The notes: a model not told the origin generated them from the letters alone. A DNA stretch of 64,000 nucleotides from Bacteroidota bacterium (GCA_013289175.1 JABDAN010000002.1:1-64000), one strand, 5' to 3'; shown: positions 46,026 to 54,798, numbered from the stretch's first letter. Numbers and translations: made by a program.

Positions 46026-46973
46026 TTAGGTCGAAGCCAGTCCAGGCTTTTTCAGGTATTTATTCAAATTAATCAGCAATACGCTGATGAGGATGACGAG
46101 CAATCCTGAAATCTGCAGGCTGTTGATCCGTTCGGAGGCCAGGAAAACGCCCAGCAAAACGGCCACCACGGGGTTTACATAAGCGTAGGTGCTCACCTGT
46201 GCGGGAGAACGGACCTCCATCAACCATACAAAACAACTATAGGCTAGGATGGAGCCAAATATCACCAGGTAAGCCAGGGCAAACCACGCATCGGCCGGAA
46301 CAGACCTGAATTGAAAAGTCTTGTATTCACCCGTAAGTCCCGCCCCGATAAAAAAATACAATCCCGCAAAAAACAATTGCCAGCTGCTGTTGACATTGGC
46401 CGGGGCAGGGGTCTTGTTATATTTTGCATACAAAGAGCCGACTACCCAGGACATGGATCCAATGATCAGGGCAAAGAGCGCCAGTTTTTCATAAGGATTG
46501 CGGTCTGTTTTATAAGAAGAAGAAATATTGGGAAGAAACAATAAAAATATGCCGACCAGTCCGAGCAACAATCCCGTAACAATGGACCGGCTAGAAAAGT
46601 TTTCTTTCCAGTGGGGCTTGTCATATACCACATACCAGAGCGGCGCCGCAGAAATGATGATCGCCACCCAGGCACTTCCGACATACTGCTCAACAAAAAT
46701 CACCACGCCGTTGCCGATAAACAAAATTAAAAACCCACTGATGGCGGCAAGTTTTATCGTGGGCCAATCCAGTATATGCTCTTTTTTCCAGACAGACCAG
46801 AGCATCATCAGCAATCCGGCAATTACAAAACGAATCCCTCCCAGCAGGAAGGGGGGAAATCCATGCAGCGCCCGGCTTATGAAAAAATAAGTAGAACCCC
46901 AAACGATGTAGACGGTCAAAAAAGCCAGGATAACGGAAATGGAACGGGGGTTTTTTGTATCGGATAAGTTCAT
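46026..46973 (-). CDS. EamA/DMT family exporter
   Basis: A ten-helix drug/metabolite transporter of the EamA type, 315 aa from ATG 46973 (MNLSDTKNPRSISVILAF). The track's GTG at 47009 lies at the -7 box and is rejected. First half: YIVWGSTYFFISRALHGFPP, the EamA signature; second half SILAYSCFVWLMEVRSPAQV and VAVLLGVFLASERI. Such RhaT/YdcZ-like exporters pump out amino acids or small metabolites. It is divergent from an Lrp/AsnC regulator with shared operators between them, so expression is probably controlled by that regulator and a ligand amino acid. Confidence 0.9.
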   Translation of the reverse strand: MNLSDTKNPRSISVILAFLTVYIVWGSTYFFISRALHGFPPFLLGGIRFVIAGLLMMLWSVWKKEHILDWPTIKLAAISGFLILFIGNGVVIFVEQYVGSAWVAIIISAAPLWYVVYDKPHWKENFSSRSIVTGLLLGLVGIFLLFLPNISSSYKTDRNPYEKLALFALIIGSMSWVVGSLYAKYNKTPAPANVNSSWQLFFAGLYFFIGAGLTGEYKTFQFRSVPADAWFALAYLVIFGSILAYSCFVWLMEVRSPAQVSTYAYVNPVVAVLLGVFLASERINSLQISGLLVILISVLLINLNKYLKKPGLAST

Positions 46974-47013
46974 GGTTTTGCTTGCTTTAATCTTTTTTCT
47001 CTCAAACACATAC

Positions 47014-47021
47014 CAAAGTTA
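47014..47021 (-). promoter_or_regulatory. -7 box (TAACTTTG) for the DMT exporter
   Basis: An exact TAnnTTTG on the minus strand, 40 nt before the ATG at 46973. Confidence 0.55.
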
Positions 47022-47035
47022 AAAAGATATTTATT

Positions 47036-47043
47036 TAAATTTG
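47036..47043 (+). promoter_or_regulatory. -7 box (TAAATTTG) for the lrp-type gene
   Basis: An exact TAnnTTTG on the plus strand. Its last bases overlap operator copy 1, so bound regulator would block this promoter. Confidence 0.55.
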
Positions 47044-47089
47044 CTTTCGAAACAAAGGTTTATTTCATAATTTGCCTTCGAAAACAAGG
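47040..47089. promoter_or_regulatory. Two TTCGAA-centred operators 31 bp apart
   Basis: TTTGCTTTCGAAACAAAGG (from 47040) and TTTGCCTTCGAAAACAAGG (from 47071) match at 16 of 19 positions, and each is an imperfect palindrome around TTCGAA. The 31-bp period is about three helical turns. They fit Lrp/AsnC-type cooperative binding. Confidence 0.6.
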
Positions 47090-47112
47090 CAGTTCATTAA
47101 AAATACTTTCAT

Positions 47113-47601
47113 ATGGAGTTAGACAAAACCAGCTGGGCAATACTGGCCTGCCTGCAAGAAAATGCCAGGTCCTCCTTCGCAGACATTGGCAGAGAAGTAA
47201 ATCTTTCAGCGCCCGCTGTAGCCGAACGCATGAGCAAACTGGAAGAAGCCGGTATCATCCAAGGATATCGCATTGAAGTGGATTATGAAAAGACTGGATA
47301 TGCATTGAAGGCGCTTATTGCCGTGACGGCCAGTTCTGGGAAGCTGATTCCTTTTTTAAATTATGTAGGCAAACTCGATGAAGTCTTGGAATGCCACCGG
47401 GTAACGGGTAATCATTGTGTGTACCTGAAAGTAGTGGTAGAAAATTCAGGTCATTTGCAGGAGCTGCTGGCCCGAATGACGGAATACGGGGAGACCACTA
47501 CCTCCATCATTTTATCCAGTCCGATCACGCACCGCATATTTACCAAACACGAAACAAAGGCTAAAGGAAAAGGTCAGCTTGTAAGGGCCCGCCTGGGTTG
47601 A
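47113..47601 (+). CDS. Lrp/AsnC family transcriptional regulator
   Basis: A 162-aa feast/famine regulator. N-terminal winged helix: TSWAILACLQENARSSFADIGR then the recognition helix SAPAVAERMSKLEEAGII. The RAM ligand-binding domain starts near residue 70 (YALKALIAVTASSGK) with CHRVTGNHCVYLKVVV as its signature. It is divergent from the EamA exporter and has paired operators over its own promoter, which suggests autoregulation and control of the exporter. The 3' end overlaps the convergent SDR gene by 41 bp. Confidence 0.93.
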   Translation: MELDKTSWAILACLQENARSSFADIGREVNLSAPAVAERMSKLEEAGIIQGYRIEVDYEKTGYALKALIAVTASSGKLIPFLNYVGKLDEVLECHRVTGNHCVYLKVVVENSGHLQELLARMTEYGETTTSIILSSPITHRIFTKHETKAKGKGQLVRARLG

Positions 47602-48379
47602 TGGAATAGGCCGTCAAATCTGAAATACCTTCAGCTCGGAGAAAATCTTCGTCAATAAGGTGATTTCCAGTAAAAGATTTGGCATCTTTTTTTACAATGT
47701 AAAAAACAGCATCCGCAATGATGTCTGGTTTTCGGCTGACCTGAAATAGTTTCTCACCTCCCAATAAATTTTTCACCGCCGCCGTGGCGATCAAGGTGGC
47801 GGGCCAAAGGCTGTTGGAAGCGATGCCGTCCTTTCTGAATTCTTCCGCCCAGGCTGCCGAAAGCAAACTCATATTGTATTTGCTGAGCGTATAGGCGACA
47901 TGGGGTTTAAACCATTTCATGTCGAAATTCAAAGGGGGAGATAAGGTCAGTATATGTGCATTGGCGGATTTCTTCAGAAGGGGATAGGCATATTTGGTAA
48001 CCAGGAAAGTTCCCCGGACATTGATATCAAACATCAGGTCGAAACGTTTGGGTTCTGTTTTTTCAGTACCGGAGAGGCTAATGGCGGAAGCATTGTTGAT
48101 CACGACGTCCAGGCCTCCGAATGCAGATTCGGTTTTTTCCATAACCTCCTGAATCAATTTCTCATCCCGGATATCGCAATACAGGGCGAGTGCCCGGCCT
48201 CCGGCTGCCTCCACTTCCGCCGCGGTTGAGAAGATGGTTCCCCCCAGGCGCTCGTCCTCAGTGGTGGATTTCGCCGCAATCACGATATTGGCCCCTGCAG
48301 CACCCAGTCTGAGTGCTATGGCTTTGCCAATTCCACGGCTGGCGCCGGTAATCAGAACCGTCTTATTCTTAAATTCCAT
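47561..48379 (-). CDS. SDR family oxidoreductase (HSDL2-like)
   Basis: A 272-aa classical short-chain dehydrogenase. NAD(P)-binding TGASRGIGKA (residues 11-20), VVINNASAISLSGTE (NNAS loop), and the active-site Y-x3-K in AYTLSKYNMS; the Ser is in ILTLSPPLNF. This set matches the HSDL2/SDR13C group, whose substrate is not known but which often sits with lipid genes. The tail GGPLQADLFL ends without an SCP2 domain. It overlaps the convergent lrp-type gene by 41 bp. Confidence 0.88.
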   Translation of the reverse strand: MEFKNKTVLITGASRGIGKAIALRLGAAGANIVIAAKSTTEDERLGGTIFSTAAEVEAAGGRALALYCDIRDEKLIQEVMEKTESAFGGLDVVINNASAISLSGTEKTEPKRFDLMFDINVRGTFLVTKYAYPLLKKSANAHILTLSPPLNFDMKWFKPHVAYTLSKYNMSLLSAAWAEEFRKDGIASNSLWPATLIATAAVKNLLGGEKLFQVSRKPDIIADAVFYIVKKDAKSFTGNHLIDEDFLRAEGISDLTAYSINPGGPLQADLFL

Positions 48380-48452
48380 CGATGGGGGGATTTTTTGCTC
48401 CTTTTAAAAAGCATGGCATGAAGTATGTAAATATCTTATTAAAGATAGTACG

Positions 48453-48638
48453 ATGACTGCCAATGCGATTTCTTTTTTCGTTTTTCACATGGCCTCCGCC
48501 CAGGGCAGCAGTCCAAAACCTGCACCAGAATGGCCGCCTACCGAACCCTCTCCGATCCCACCGGTGACAGACCCACAGCCTACGGTTCCCCCCGTAGTCG
48601 GACTTCATTTTGAGTTCTATTCCCATATGCTGAATTAG
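48453..48638 (+). CDS. Proline-rich small ORF, doubtful
   Basis: A 61-aa frame with a hydrophobic start (ISFFVFHMASAQ) and a Pro-rich body (PIPPVTDPQPTVPPV). The opposite strand also has an open frame, so the composition alone keeps several frames open. No family match, no -7 box. Confidence 0.22.
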   Translation: MTANAISFFVFHMASAQGSSPKPAPEWPPTEPSPIPPVTDPQPTVPPVVGLHFEFYSHMLN

Positions 48639-48654
48639 CAGTCCTTTAAGTAAT

Positions 48655-48662
48655 TATATTTG
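48655..48662 (+). promoter_or_regulatory. -7 box (TATATTTG) for gluconokinase
   Basis: An exact TAnnTTTG lies 15 nt before the ATG at 48678 and overlaps the track's start at 48660, so that start is rejected. Confidence 0.55.
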
Positions 48663-48677
48663 GACCTTAAGGGTCTT

Positions 48678-50117
48678 ATGGAATATTTTCTCGGAATTGA
48701 TATTGGCACGACCTCAGTAAAATCTATTGCTTTTTCCAGAGACGGTAAAACTATCCGGGAACAAACTGCGTCTTATCCGATCAACCATCCTCATCCGGAC
48801 TGGAGCGAACAGGATCCCGACCAGATCGCCCAGGCAGTTTTTCAAACTGTGGAAAATATTCTGCAGGACTTGTTGCCGGACATTCCTGGTTTGTGTTGCT
48901 TCAGCTCAGCCATGCACAGCCTGATCGCGGTGGACTCGGCGGGTCAAGCGATTTCTCCTTCCATTATTTGGGCCGATAACCGGGCAACCCACATAGCCGC
49001 CCGGTTTCATGCGGAAAAAAAGGCGCAGGAGCTCTATCAACATACCGGCCTGCCCGTTCATGCTATGTCTCCATTTTGCAAATTGCAATGGATTAAAGAA
49101 AATCAACCCGATCTTTTTGGGCGGGCCTTTAAATTCATTGGCATAAAAGAATATATTTTCTACAAATTATTCGGCGTCTATGTCATGGATTCATCGATGG
49201 CTGCAGCCACCGGATGGATGAATATGCAAACCAGGCGATGGGATCCCTGGATTCTGCAAATAAGTGAATTGTCAGAAGACCGGCTTGCGGAAATCGTCTC
49301 CACAGATAAAACTTTTTATGCTCCCGGTCGGTTTCCCAGTTTAAAAACAGTCCCTTTTATCATCGGTGCCAGTGACGGCGCTATGGCCAATCTGGGTTCC
49401 ACCGAAGAATCCGGCTCACTCGTAGTAACGGTAGGCACGAGCAGTGCCGCGCGGATAATTTCTGACCAGCCTCAGCTGGATGAAAAAATGCGTACGTTTT
49501 GTTATTATATCAGAAAAGATCAGTGGCTGCTGGGGGGTGCCAGCAACAATGGTGGCATAGTGATGCAATGGCTGCAAGAAACTTTTATCCGGTCAAAACA
49601 GGATGTCGCGCATTTTTTAGAACAGGCATCCACCGTACGACCGGGATCCGACGGATTGATTTTTCTTCCCTATCTGATGGGTGAAAGATCACCAGTATGG
49701 AATGCGGATGCCAAAGGAGTTTTATTCGGACTGACGATCAACCATGGAGAGGCCGCAATGGTAAGAGCCGCCATGGAGGGGGTGGTATATTGTTTATATG
49801 CAATCAGTCAGCCGCTTTTTGAAAAAGCTTCCATCCAAAATATTTTTGCTACCGGTGGTTTTGCCCGAAATGAATGGTGGTTACAAATTGTATCCGACGT
49901 TTTCAATCTGCCGGTATTGACGGGTGATACGGTTGAAAATTCGGCCTGGGGTGCCGCCAAGTACGGGATGAATGTGCTGGGAGTTCCTGCGACCAAGCCG
50001 ACCGAGGCACGAAAAACATTTTATCCGGACCCAGCCGTTCATCCTGTTTATGCCAACGGGTTTAAAAAATTTCAGCGATTGTATGAACGATTAAAAGATG
50101 AGTTCGTAATGCCCTAA
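48678..50117 (+). CDS. FGGY carbohydrate kinase, gluconokinase-type
   Basis: A 479-aa sugar kinase from ATG 48678 (MEYFLGIDIGTTSVKSIAF). The N-terminal phosphate-1 loop is GIDIGTTS. HPDWSEQDP and IIWADNRAT are FGGY signatures. The C-terminal half has VVTVGTSSAARI, the adenosine motif GGFARNEWWLQIVSD and YLMGERSPVWN. The overall pattern matches gluconokinases, which make 6-phosphogluconate, better than xylulokinases, but sugar specificity in FGGY is hard to read. It probably stands alone. Confidence 0.85.
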   Translation: MEYFLGIDIGTTSVKSIAFSRDGKTIREQTASYPINHPHPDWSEQDPDQIAQAVFQTVENILQDLLPDIPGLCCFSSAMHSLIAVDSAGQAISPSIIWADNRATHIAARFHAEKKAQELYQHTGLPVHAMSPFCKLQWIKENQPDLFGRAFKFIGIKEYIFYKLFGVYVMDSSMAAATGWMNMQTRRWDPWILQISELSEDRLAEIVSTDKTFYAPGRFPSLKTVPFIIGASDGAMANLGSTEESGSLVVTVGTSSAARIISDQPQLDEKMRTFCYYIRKDQWLLGGASNNGGIVMQWLQETFIRSKQDVAHFLEQASTVRPGSDGLIFLPYLMGERSPVWNADAKGVLFGLTINHGEAAMVRAAMEGVVYCLYAISQPLFEKASIQNIFATGGFARNEWWLQIVSDVFNLPVLTGDTVENSAWGAAKYGMNVLGVPATKPTEARKTFYPDPAVHPVYANGFKKFQRLYERLKDEFVMP

Positions 50118-50156
50118 AATGAATCTGACGTCAAACGGGGCGAAGCACCCAAATTT

Positions 50157-51734
50157 CTAGTTATTTTTTGGAGTCGATTTAATTTTGCTAAAATTTAAAT
50201 CCTGGAAATCATAGCTGAAGTCAGTCAGGGGTGAAACCGCTTTCATGGTCATGGCGTTTACCTGGCCTTTGTTGTCGCTATGAAAAACGACAAAAGCATC
50301 TGCTTGGATGCTGCGATTGGTCCACTTGACCACAAAAACGTCCGGTTTATAGAAAAGCAATTCTCCCGAGAGCTTGGGAGACCGTTTGGCATCAAACCAA
50401 TATTTTCCGTTCTTATTGCTAACGGTGACTTCTCCGAACCAGGGATCGGAGTATTGGCCTAAATACGGGTTAAAATCCATTGGCAAGGGATGAACAAGTA
50501 CCTGGTTGATTTGCTTCCAGATGGAATCTGTAAAAAATTTATCCGATGCATTGGCCTGCATTCGCTCCGTCAATAGTTGCCCGGTCCAGTCGCGATAGGC
50601 AGTTCCGAGGTATCCGTCTTTGATCTGGTTGGTCACTGCATTCAAGATTTCCTCTGACTCCTGATTGGTAAGTACGATGATCCCCAGGTTGAGTTCGGGA
50701 ATCATGGTTATTTTTGTTACCATCCCTTCCAGGAAACCGGAGTGATCCACTTGTTTATAGCCCCAGACATCTTCCAGATTAAAACCCAGACCATATGCCC
50801 TGAAATGAATACGGTAAAATCCCGGATCCTCTACCCGGATGATGGTTTGGGGAGACCAGATTTCTTGTTGAACTCCTTGGCTAAAAATTCGGGCTGAATC
50901 CGGTCCAAATTTTCCGTCGTTTAAAAACAGGGCTACCCATTTACTCAAGTCCGCAATGCTGGCATAAATGCCGCCTGCTGACCGGTCTGCTTTGGAAACG
51001 TGCCGGGGAACCACCTCAACGGTTCCATCCACCTCCACATGGGCATCGATCACATCGGATTTGTCTTTGAGCAGATCATAGGCGGGGGCACTGTGGCACA
51101 TTCCGATGGCTTGGAGTATCCGGGTCTGCACAAAGTCCTCCCAGGACATGCCGCTCACGCGCTTGATGACTTCGCCGGCGACGATATACATGTTGTTGTC
51201 ATAATCATATTTTGTGCGGAAACCGGAAACCTGTTTGAGAAAACGGAGATTGTATATGATATCCCTTGTTTCGAAATTGTTCGAATCAGGAAACAACATG
51301 AGATCACCAGCACCCAGCCCGAGCCCGCTGCGATGGGTGAGCAGGTCCCGGATGGTAAAGGCATCGGTCACGTAAGGATTGTAGAGTTTGAATTCCGGTA
51401 TCCATTTGCGAACCGGGTCATCCCAGGTTATTTTTTTTTCATCCACCAGGATGCCGAGTGCTACGGCTGTAAAAGCTTTGGAATTGGAGGCGATACCAAA
51501 TAGGGTGTTCTCGTCTACGGGAAGACCCGTGCGCAGTGAACGTAGACCGTATCCCTTCAAGCGGACCATCTGTCCATCTTTGATAACGGCTATAGCCATT
51601 CCCGGGACACGAAAGGATTTCATAGCTCTTTCTGCCAGGCTATCGATTGCAGTAGGCGTCAAAGGTTGCGTAAGGGCGCTTGCTGAAAATAAAAAGCAGA
51701 TTGCGAATAGATATCCTCTCATAAATCCCCGCAA
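50157..51734 (-). CDS. Serine hydrolase, class C beta-lactamase fold, DUF3471
   Basis: A 525-aa exported penicillin-recognising protein relative. Signal peptide YLFAICFLFSASALTQ. Active-site S-x2-K in GIASNSKAFTAV; Tyr motif YDN in KYDYDNNMYIVAG; third motif HSG in DHSGFLEGM. The C-terminal 140 residues are a DUF3471-type strand-rich domain. Members act as esterases or D-aminopeptidases rather than resistance enzymes in most cases, and substrate cannot be inferred. Start MRGFMRGYLF has a second ATG four codons in. Confidence 0.87.
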   Translation of the reverse strand: MRGFMRGYLFAICFLFSASALTQPLTPTAIDSLAERAMKSFRVPGMAIAVIKDGQMVRLKGYGLRSLRTGLPVDENTLFGIASNSKAFTAVALGILVDEKKITWDDPVRKWIPEFKLYNPYVTDAFTIRDLLTHRSGLGLGAGDLMLFPDSNNFETRDIIYNLRFLKQVSGFRTKYDYDNNMYIVAGEVIKRVSGMSWEDFVQTRILQAIGMCHSAPAYDLLKDKSDVIDAHVEVDGTVEVVPRHVSKADRSAGGIYASIADLSKWVALFLNDGKFGPDSARIFSQGVQQEIWSPQTIIRVEDPGFYRIHFRAYGLGFNLEDVWGYKQVDHSGFLEGMVTKITMIPELNLGIIVLTNQESEEILNAVTNQIKDGYLGTAYRDWTGQLLTERMQANASDKFFTDSIWKQINQVLVHPLPMDFNPYLGQYSDPWFGEVTVSNKNGKYWFDAKRSPKLSGELLFYKPDVFVVKWTNRSIQADAFVVFHSDNKGQVNAMTMKAVSPLTDFSYDFQDLNFSKIKSTPKNN

Positions 51735-51791
51735 AATAAAGATGTCATTAAAGATAGGGGCAAAATAAACTGTTATACTGAAAATAAAATT

Positions 51792-51813
51792 GGGGCGTAT
51801 AAAAATACGCCCC
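51792..51813 (-). terminator. Hairpin terminator downstream of tRNA-Cys
   Basis: GGGGCGTAT-AAAA-ATACGCCCC, a perfect 9-bp stem. On the minus strand it lies 30 bp after the tRNA-Cys 3' end, before the serine hydrolase gene. The T tract is weak. Confidence 0.65.
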
Positions 51814-51843
51814 TTTACGACTGCTAATTAACGTAGACTGCAG

Positions 51844-51914
51844 AGGTCATGGGCGGAATCGAACCGCCGTAAAAGGTTTTGCAGACCCATGCCTAACCGC
51901 TCGGCTACATGACC
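51844..51914 (-). tRNA. tRNA-Cys (GCA)
   Basis: A cloverleaf on the minus strand: acceptor GGTCATG/CATGACC, D stem GCC/GGC, anticodon GCA in loop CTGCAAA, T arm GGCGG-TTCGATT-CCGCC. The discriminator base is U, as in Cys tRNAs. CCA is not encoded (CTG follows), so it must be added enzymatically. Confidence 0.93.
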
Positions 51915-51934
51915 GAATCCGGTGCAATGATAAG

Positions 51935-51967
51935 CCAATTATATTAGTCTACAAAATTAGTAGACTA
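51935..51967. repeat. Inverted repeat and AT-rich motif upstream of tRNA-Cys
   Basis: TAGTCTAC at 51945-51952 pairs with GTAGACTA at 51960-51967. On the minus strand the loop holds TAATTTTG, an exact TAnnTTTG. CCAATTATATTAG (51935-51947) recurs in the gap at 56.9 kb. Confidence 0.4.
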
Positions 51968-52034
51968 TTTTTTCAAATAATCATCCTCCTTTAGCGCCTG
52001 GAAAATTGCCTGGGGCGATCGATGGGGAGTTTCT

Positions 52035-52042
52035 TAAATTTG
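52035..52042 (+). promoter_or_regulatory. -7 box (TAAATTTG) for DinB gene
   Basis: An exact TAnnTTTG lies 18 nt before a GTG at 52061 and downstream of the track's ATG at 52022, so translation should start at the GTG. Confidence 0.5.
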
Positions 52043-52060
52043 CAGCCTGAATCCTTGATT

Positions 52061-52582
52061 GTGAAAAAAATATATAAGCCAACCGAATCTGGAGCGCCCG
52101 ACTACATGCAACGATATATAAAACTGGTTCCCGATGACGGAAATCTGCTGATTCACCTGGAAGATATATTTTCCGAAACAGAAGAAATCATCCATCCACT
52201 TTCCGCAGAAAAAATGACCCATTCCTACGCTTCCGGTAAGTGGACCATAAAAGATATGCTGGTACATATGGCGGACACAGAAAGAATATTCGTTTACCGG
52301 GCCCTTCGATTTTCCAGAGGAGACGAAACACCCCTTCCCGGATTTGAAGAATCGGTCTTTGCGCAACACGCGCGGGCAAATGAACGGGAAAAAGAAGACA
52401 TCATGCGGGAGTTTTCACTAGTAAGAGAGTCCAGTATTGCTTTTGTAGAATCTCTTTCTGATGAAGCCCTGGACAGAAAAGGACTGGCGAACAATTATCC
52501 GCTTACGGTTCGCTTTATCGTAAATCTGATTTACGGTCACCACAAACACCACCTCAATATACTAAGGGAAAGATATCTTTGA
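52061..52582 (+). CDS. DinB family protein (DinB_2)
   Basis: A 173-aa four-helix metal-binding protein of the DinB/YfiT type, starting at GTG 52061. The His-type metal ligands are at VHMADTERIF (first His) and GHHKHHLNILRER (last pair), the usual H...HxxxH layout. ASGKWTIKDML and FVYRALRFSRGDETPLPGF are standard segments. Members are thiol transferases or unknown enzymes. It overlaps nothing; the nucleotidase starts 2 bp after its stop. Confidence 0.88.
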   Translation: MKKIYKPTESGAPDYMQRYIKLVPDDGNLLIHLEDIFSETEEIIHPLSAEKMTHSYASGKWTIKDMLVHMADTERIFVYRALRFSRGDETPLPGFEESVFAQHARANEREKEDIMREFSLVRESSIAFVESLSDEALDRKGLANNYPLTVRFIVNLIYGHHKHHLNILRERYL

Positions 52583-52584
52583 TT

Positions 52585-53142
52585 ATGGATGAGAAAGCTT
52601 CACACCGCCTATCCATCGCGGTCGATATGGATGGCGTTATTGCAGACACGGAGACCCATTTTATTCAGTATTATGAAAAGGAATCAGGAGAAAGGGTGGA
52701 CCGGAAAATAATGTTGGGTGTCCCTGAAAGTCAGGCTTTCCCTGATAAGACCGCAGTTCAGCGTTATGTCCGGACACCCGGATTTTTCAGAACCCTTCCG
52801 CTTATTCAAGGCTCGGTTGCTGCGGTCAAATCGCTGATGGAAGATTTTGATGTGTATATTGTTTCAGCAGCCATGGAGTTTCCGCTTTCCCTTTATGAAA
52901 AGAAACAATGGCTGGAAGAACATTTTCCATTTATCTCCTGGCGGAATATTGTTTTTTGCGGGGATAAGAGCATCATCAAAACCGATTACCTGATTGACGA
53001 TCATTTAAAAAACCTGGATAATTTTTCGGGAACTCCCTTGATGTTCCATGCCGCACACAATATTTTGGTCAATCATCATCGCCGGATGAATAACTGGGAA
53101 GAAATTCTCGATTTTTTTAAAGAATTGAGAAAAACCAAATGA
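52585..53142 (+). CDS. 5'(3')-deoxyribonucleotidase
   Basis: A 185-aa HAD-fold nucleotidase (NT5C family) that dephosphorylates deoxyribonucleotides. Motif I is VDMDGVIADTETHF, with DxD; motif II YIVSAAMEF; motif III near KSIIKTDYLIDDH, with the acidic pair DD for Mg2+. 185 aa is normal. The ATG at 52585 is preferred over the track's TTG two codons earlier. It follows the DinB gene by 2 bp. Confidence 0.88.
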   Translation: MDEKASHRLSIAVDMDGVIADTETHFIQYYEKESGERVDRKIMLGVPESQAFPDKTAVQRYVRTPGFFRTLPLIQGSVAAVKSLMEDFDVYIVSAAMEFPLSLYEKKQWLEEHFPFISWRNIVFCGDKSIIKTDYLIDDHLKNLDNFSGTPLMFHAAHNILVNHHRRMNNWEEILDFFKELRKTK

Positions 53143-53183
53143 GCGATCGAAGGGCTTTCTTATCTAGCTGTTCGTACAATTTT

Positions 53184-53597
53184 TTATAAAATAATTACGA
53201 GGGTACCCCCGATAATCAGCAAAGCACCGATCGCAGTTTTCCAGTTTAACGCCTCTCCCAAAAAAACGACAGAGAGAACAATGGTCAAAGCCACACTCAG
53301 TTTATCTACGGGAGCGACTTGGGAAACCTTTCCGATTTGCAGGGCTTTAAAATAAAAAATCCAGGAAAGCCCGGTAGCCGCTCCCGAAAAAATGAGGAAC
53401 AAAAGACTGTGTTTGGAAAGACTGCCCATTGATCTATATTCTCCCCGGAAAAAAACGATGCCCCAGGCAATGAGTAATATGATGATGGTGCGGATGGCTG
53501 TCGCCAGATTCGAACTCACCCCCGTCACGCCGATTTTTGCAAAGATGGCAGTCAATGAAGCAAAAAAAGCAGAAAGCAACGCATAGATCCACCACAT
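53184..53597 (-). CDS. EamA-type half transporter
   Basis: A 137-aa protein with five membrane helices and one EamA repeat, half the size of the exporter at 46 kb. Hallmarks: WWIYALLSAFFASLTAIFAKIG at the N-terminus and LSVVFLGEALNWKTAIGALL near the end. It should act as a dimer like other single-repeat DMT proteins. Substrate unknown. It converges with the nucleotidase gene. Confidence 0.88.
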   Translation of the reverse strand: MWWIYALLSAFFASLTAIFAKIGVTGVSSNLATAIRTIIILLIAWGIVFFRGEYRSMGSLSKHSLLFLIFSGAATGLSWIFYFKALQIGKVSQVAPVDKLSVALTIVLSVVFLGEALNWKTAIGALLIIGGTLVIIL

Positions 53598-53685
53598 AAT
53601 TCCTCTTTTTTACGAGTCTGAAAGTACGCTCAAAACCTGCGGCCCCGTCAAAGGGTACAAAAAATCCTTGGTCTTTATCGATTAT

Positions 53686-54798
53686 TTAGTTGGCCAGAAA
53701 CTTCAAACACACGGGATTGGGAATGGTGATTTCAGTACCGGTCGCTTTTAATAAACCGGTCGCCTGGTCGATGGAAAAGACAACAATATTGTCCGAATCG
53801 CGGTTGGCAACCAGCAGAAAATGGTTGGTTGGATCAATCACAAAATTGCGAGGATGTTTTCCATTCACCGATATGGTTTGTTTCATTTCCAGTCGCCCGT
53901 CCTTTCGAATTTCAAAAACAGCCAGGGTATTGGAAGTCCCGCGGTTACTGGCATATAAGAATTTTCCATCTGCCCGGATGTGGATGTCAGCACTTCCCGG
54001 AACTCCGCTGAAAGATTCCGCAGTGGTTCGGATGCGCTGGAAGTGACTGAATTTTCCGGAAAGGGAATCAAAATGGTAGGCATCCACAGTGCCGCTGAGT
54101 TCGCCCAGAATGTATACATCTGATTTGGTTGGGTGAAAGGCGATATGCCGCGGACCGGTGCCCGGTTTTAAAAAGACGGAAGAATCGTATGGCTCCGTCA
54201 GCGGAATATTTTCGGAAGCGTTGAATTTATACTCGTGTTCCTGGTCGGTACCCAGATTGGCCGCGAGTAAGAATTTTTCATTGGGAGAAAAAATGGTGGA
54301 ATGCACATGGGAGGATTCCTGTCTGGCGGTATCGGGTCCTTTTCCAAACTGTTGGATGATTTGGCTAGCAGGTGCCACCGAGCCATCTGAATTTACCGGG
54401 AAGGCAGCCAGGCTGCCTGAGCAATAATTGGCGACAAATATCCACCGGCTGGAATGGTCTTCTGCGATATAACAGGTACAGGTACCGTGACTGGACTGAC
54501 TATTTAAAAACGACAATTGTCCTGTAACCGATTCGAATGCATAAGAGAGAACCGAACCGCCCGTTTCATTCTCACTGGCGGCGTAAACATGTTTGCCATC
54601 GGGGGAAACACAGAGGTAGGAAGGATTGACGGCCCTCATCGTGCTGACTTCCGTTCCCTGACCGGTAGAGGTGTTAAACCGATATACATAGATACCCTTA
54701 CTTGCACCATTCGTATATGTACCAATGAAAAGATAAGGACTTTGGGAAAAACACGAAAAGGAGAGGAGCGAAAGCAGCAAAAATAAATTCCAACGCAT
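53686..54798 (-). CDS. Lactonase family protein (seven-bladed propeller), secreted
   Basis: A 370-aa beta-propeller related to 6-phosphogluconolactonase YbhE (Pgl). I use the ATG at 54798, giving a signal peptide (MRWNLFLLLSLLSFSCFSQ); the track's start ten codons earlier lacks one. Repeated strand patterns such as PYLFIGTYTNGASKGIYVY, FVANYCSGSLAAFPV, RHIAFHPTKSDVYILGELSG and NPTNHFLLVANRDSDNIVVF show the blades. Export argues against the cytosolic pentose-phosphate role, so it may act on an extracellular lactone or bind a ligand. Confidence 0.87.
   Translation of the reverse strand: MRWNLFLLLSLLSFSCFSQSPYLFIGTYTNGASKGIYVYRFNTSTGQGTEVSTMRAVNPSYLCVSPDGKHVYAASENETGGSVLSYAFESVTGQLSFLNSQSSHGTCTCYIAEDHSSRWIFVANYCSGSLAAFPVNSDGSVAPASQIIQQFGKGPDTARQESSHVHSTIFSPNEKFLLAANLGTDQEHEYKFNASENIPLTEPYDSSVFLKPGTGPRHIAFHPTKSDVYILGELSGTVDAYHFDSLSGKFSHFQRIRTTAESFSGVPGSADIHIRADGKFLYASNRGTSNTLAVFEIRKDGRLEMKQTISVNGKHPRNFVIDPTNHFLLVANRDSDNIVVFSIDQATGLLKATGTEITIPNPVCLKFLAN

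Noticed and set aside
48369-48626. Minus-strand 85-aa ORF upstream of the SDR gene
   Set aside because: Trp/Arg-rich composition, no family, competing with an equally doubtful frame on the other strand.
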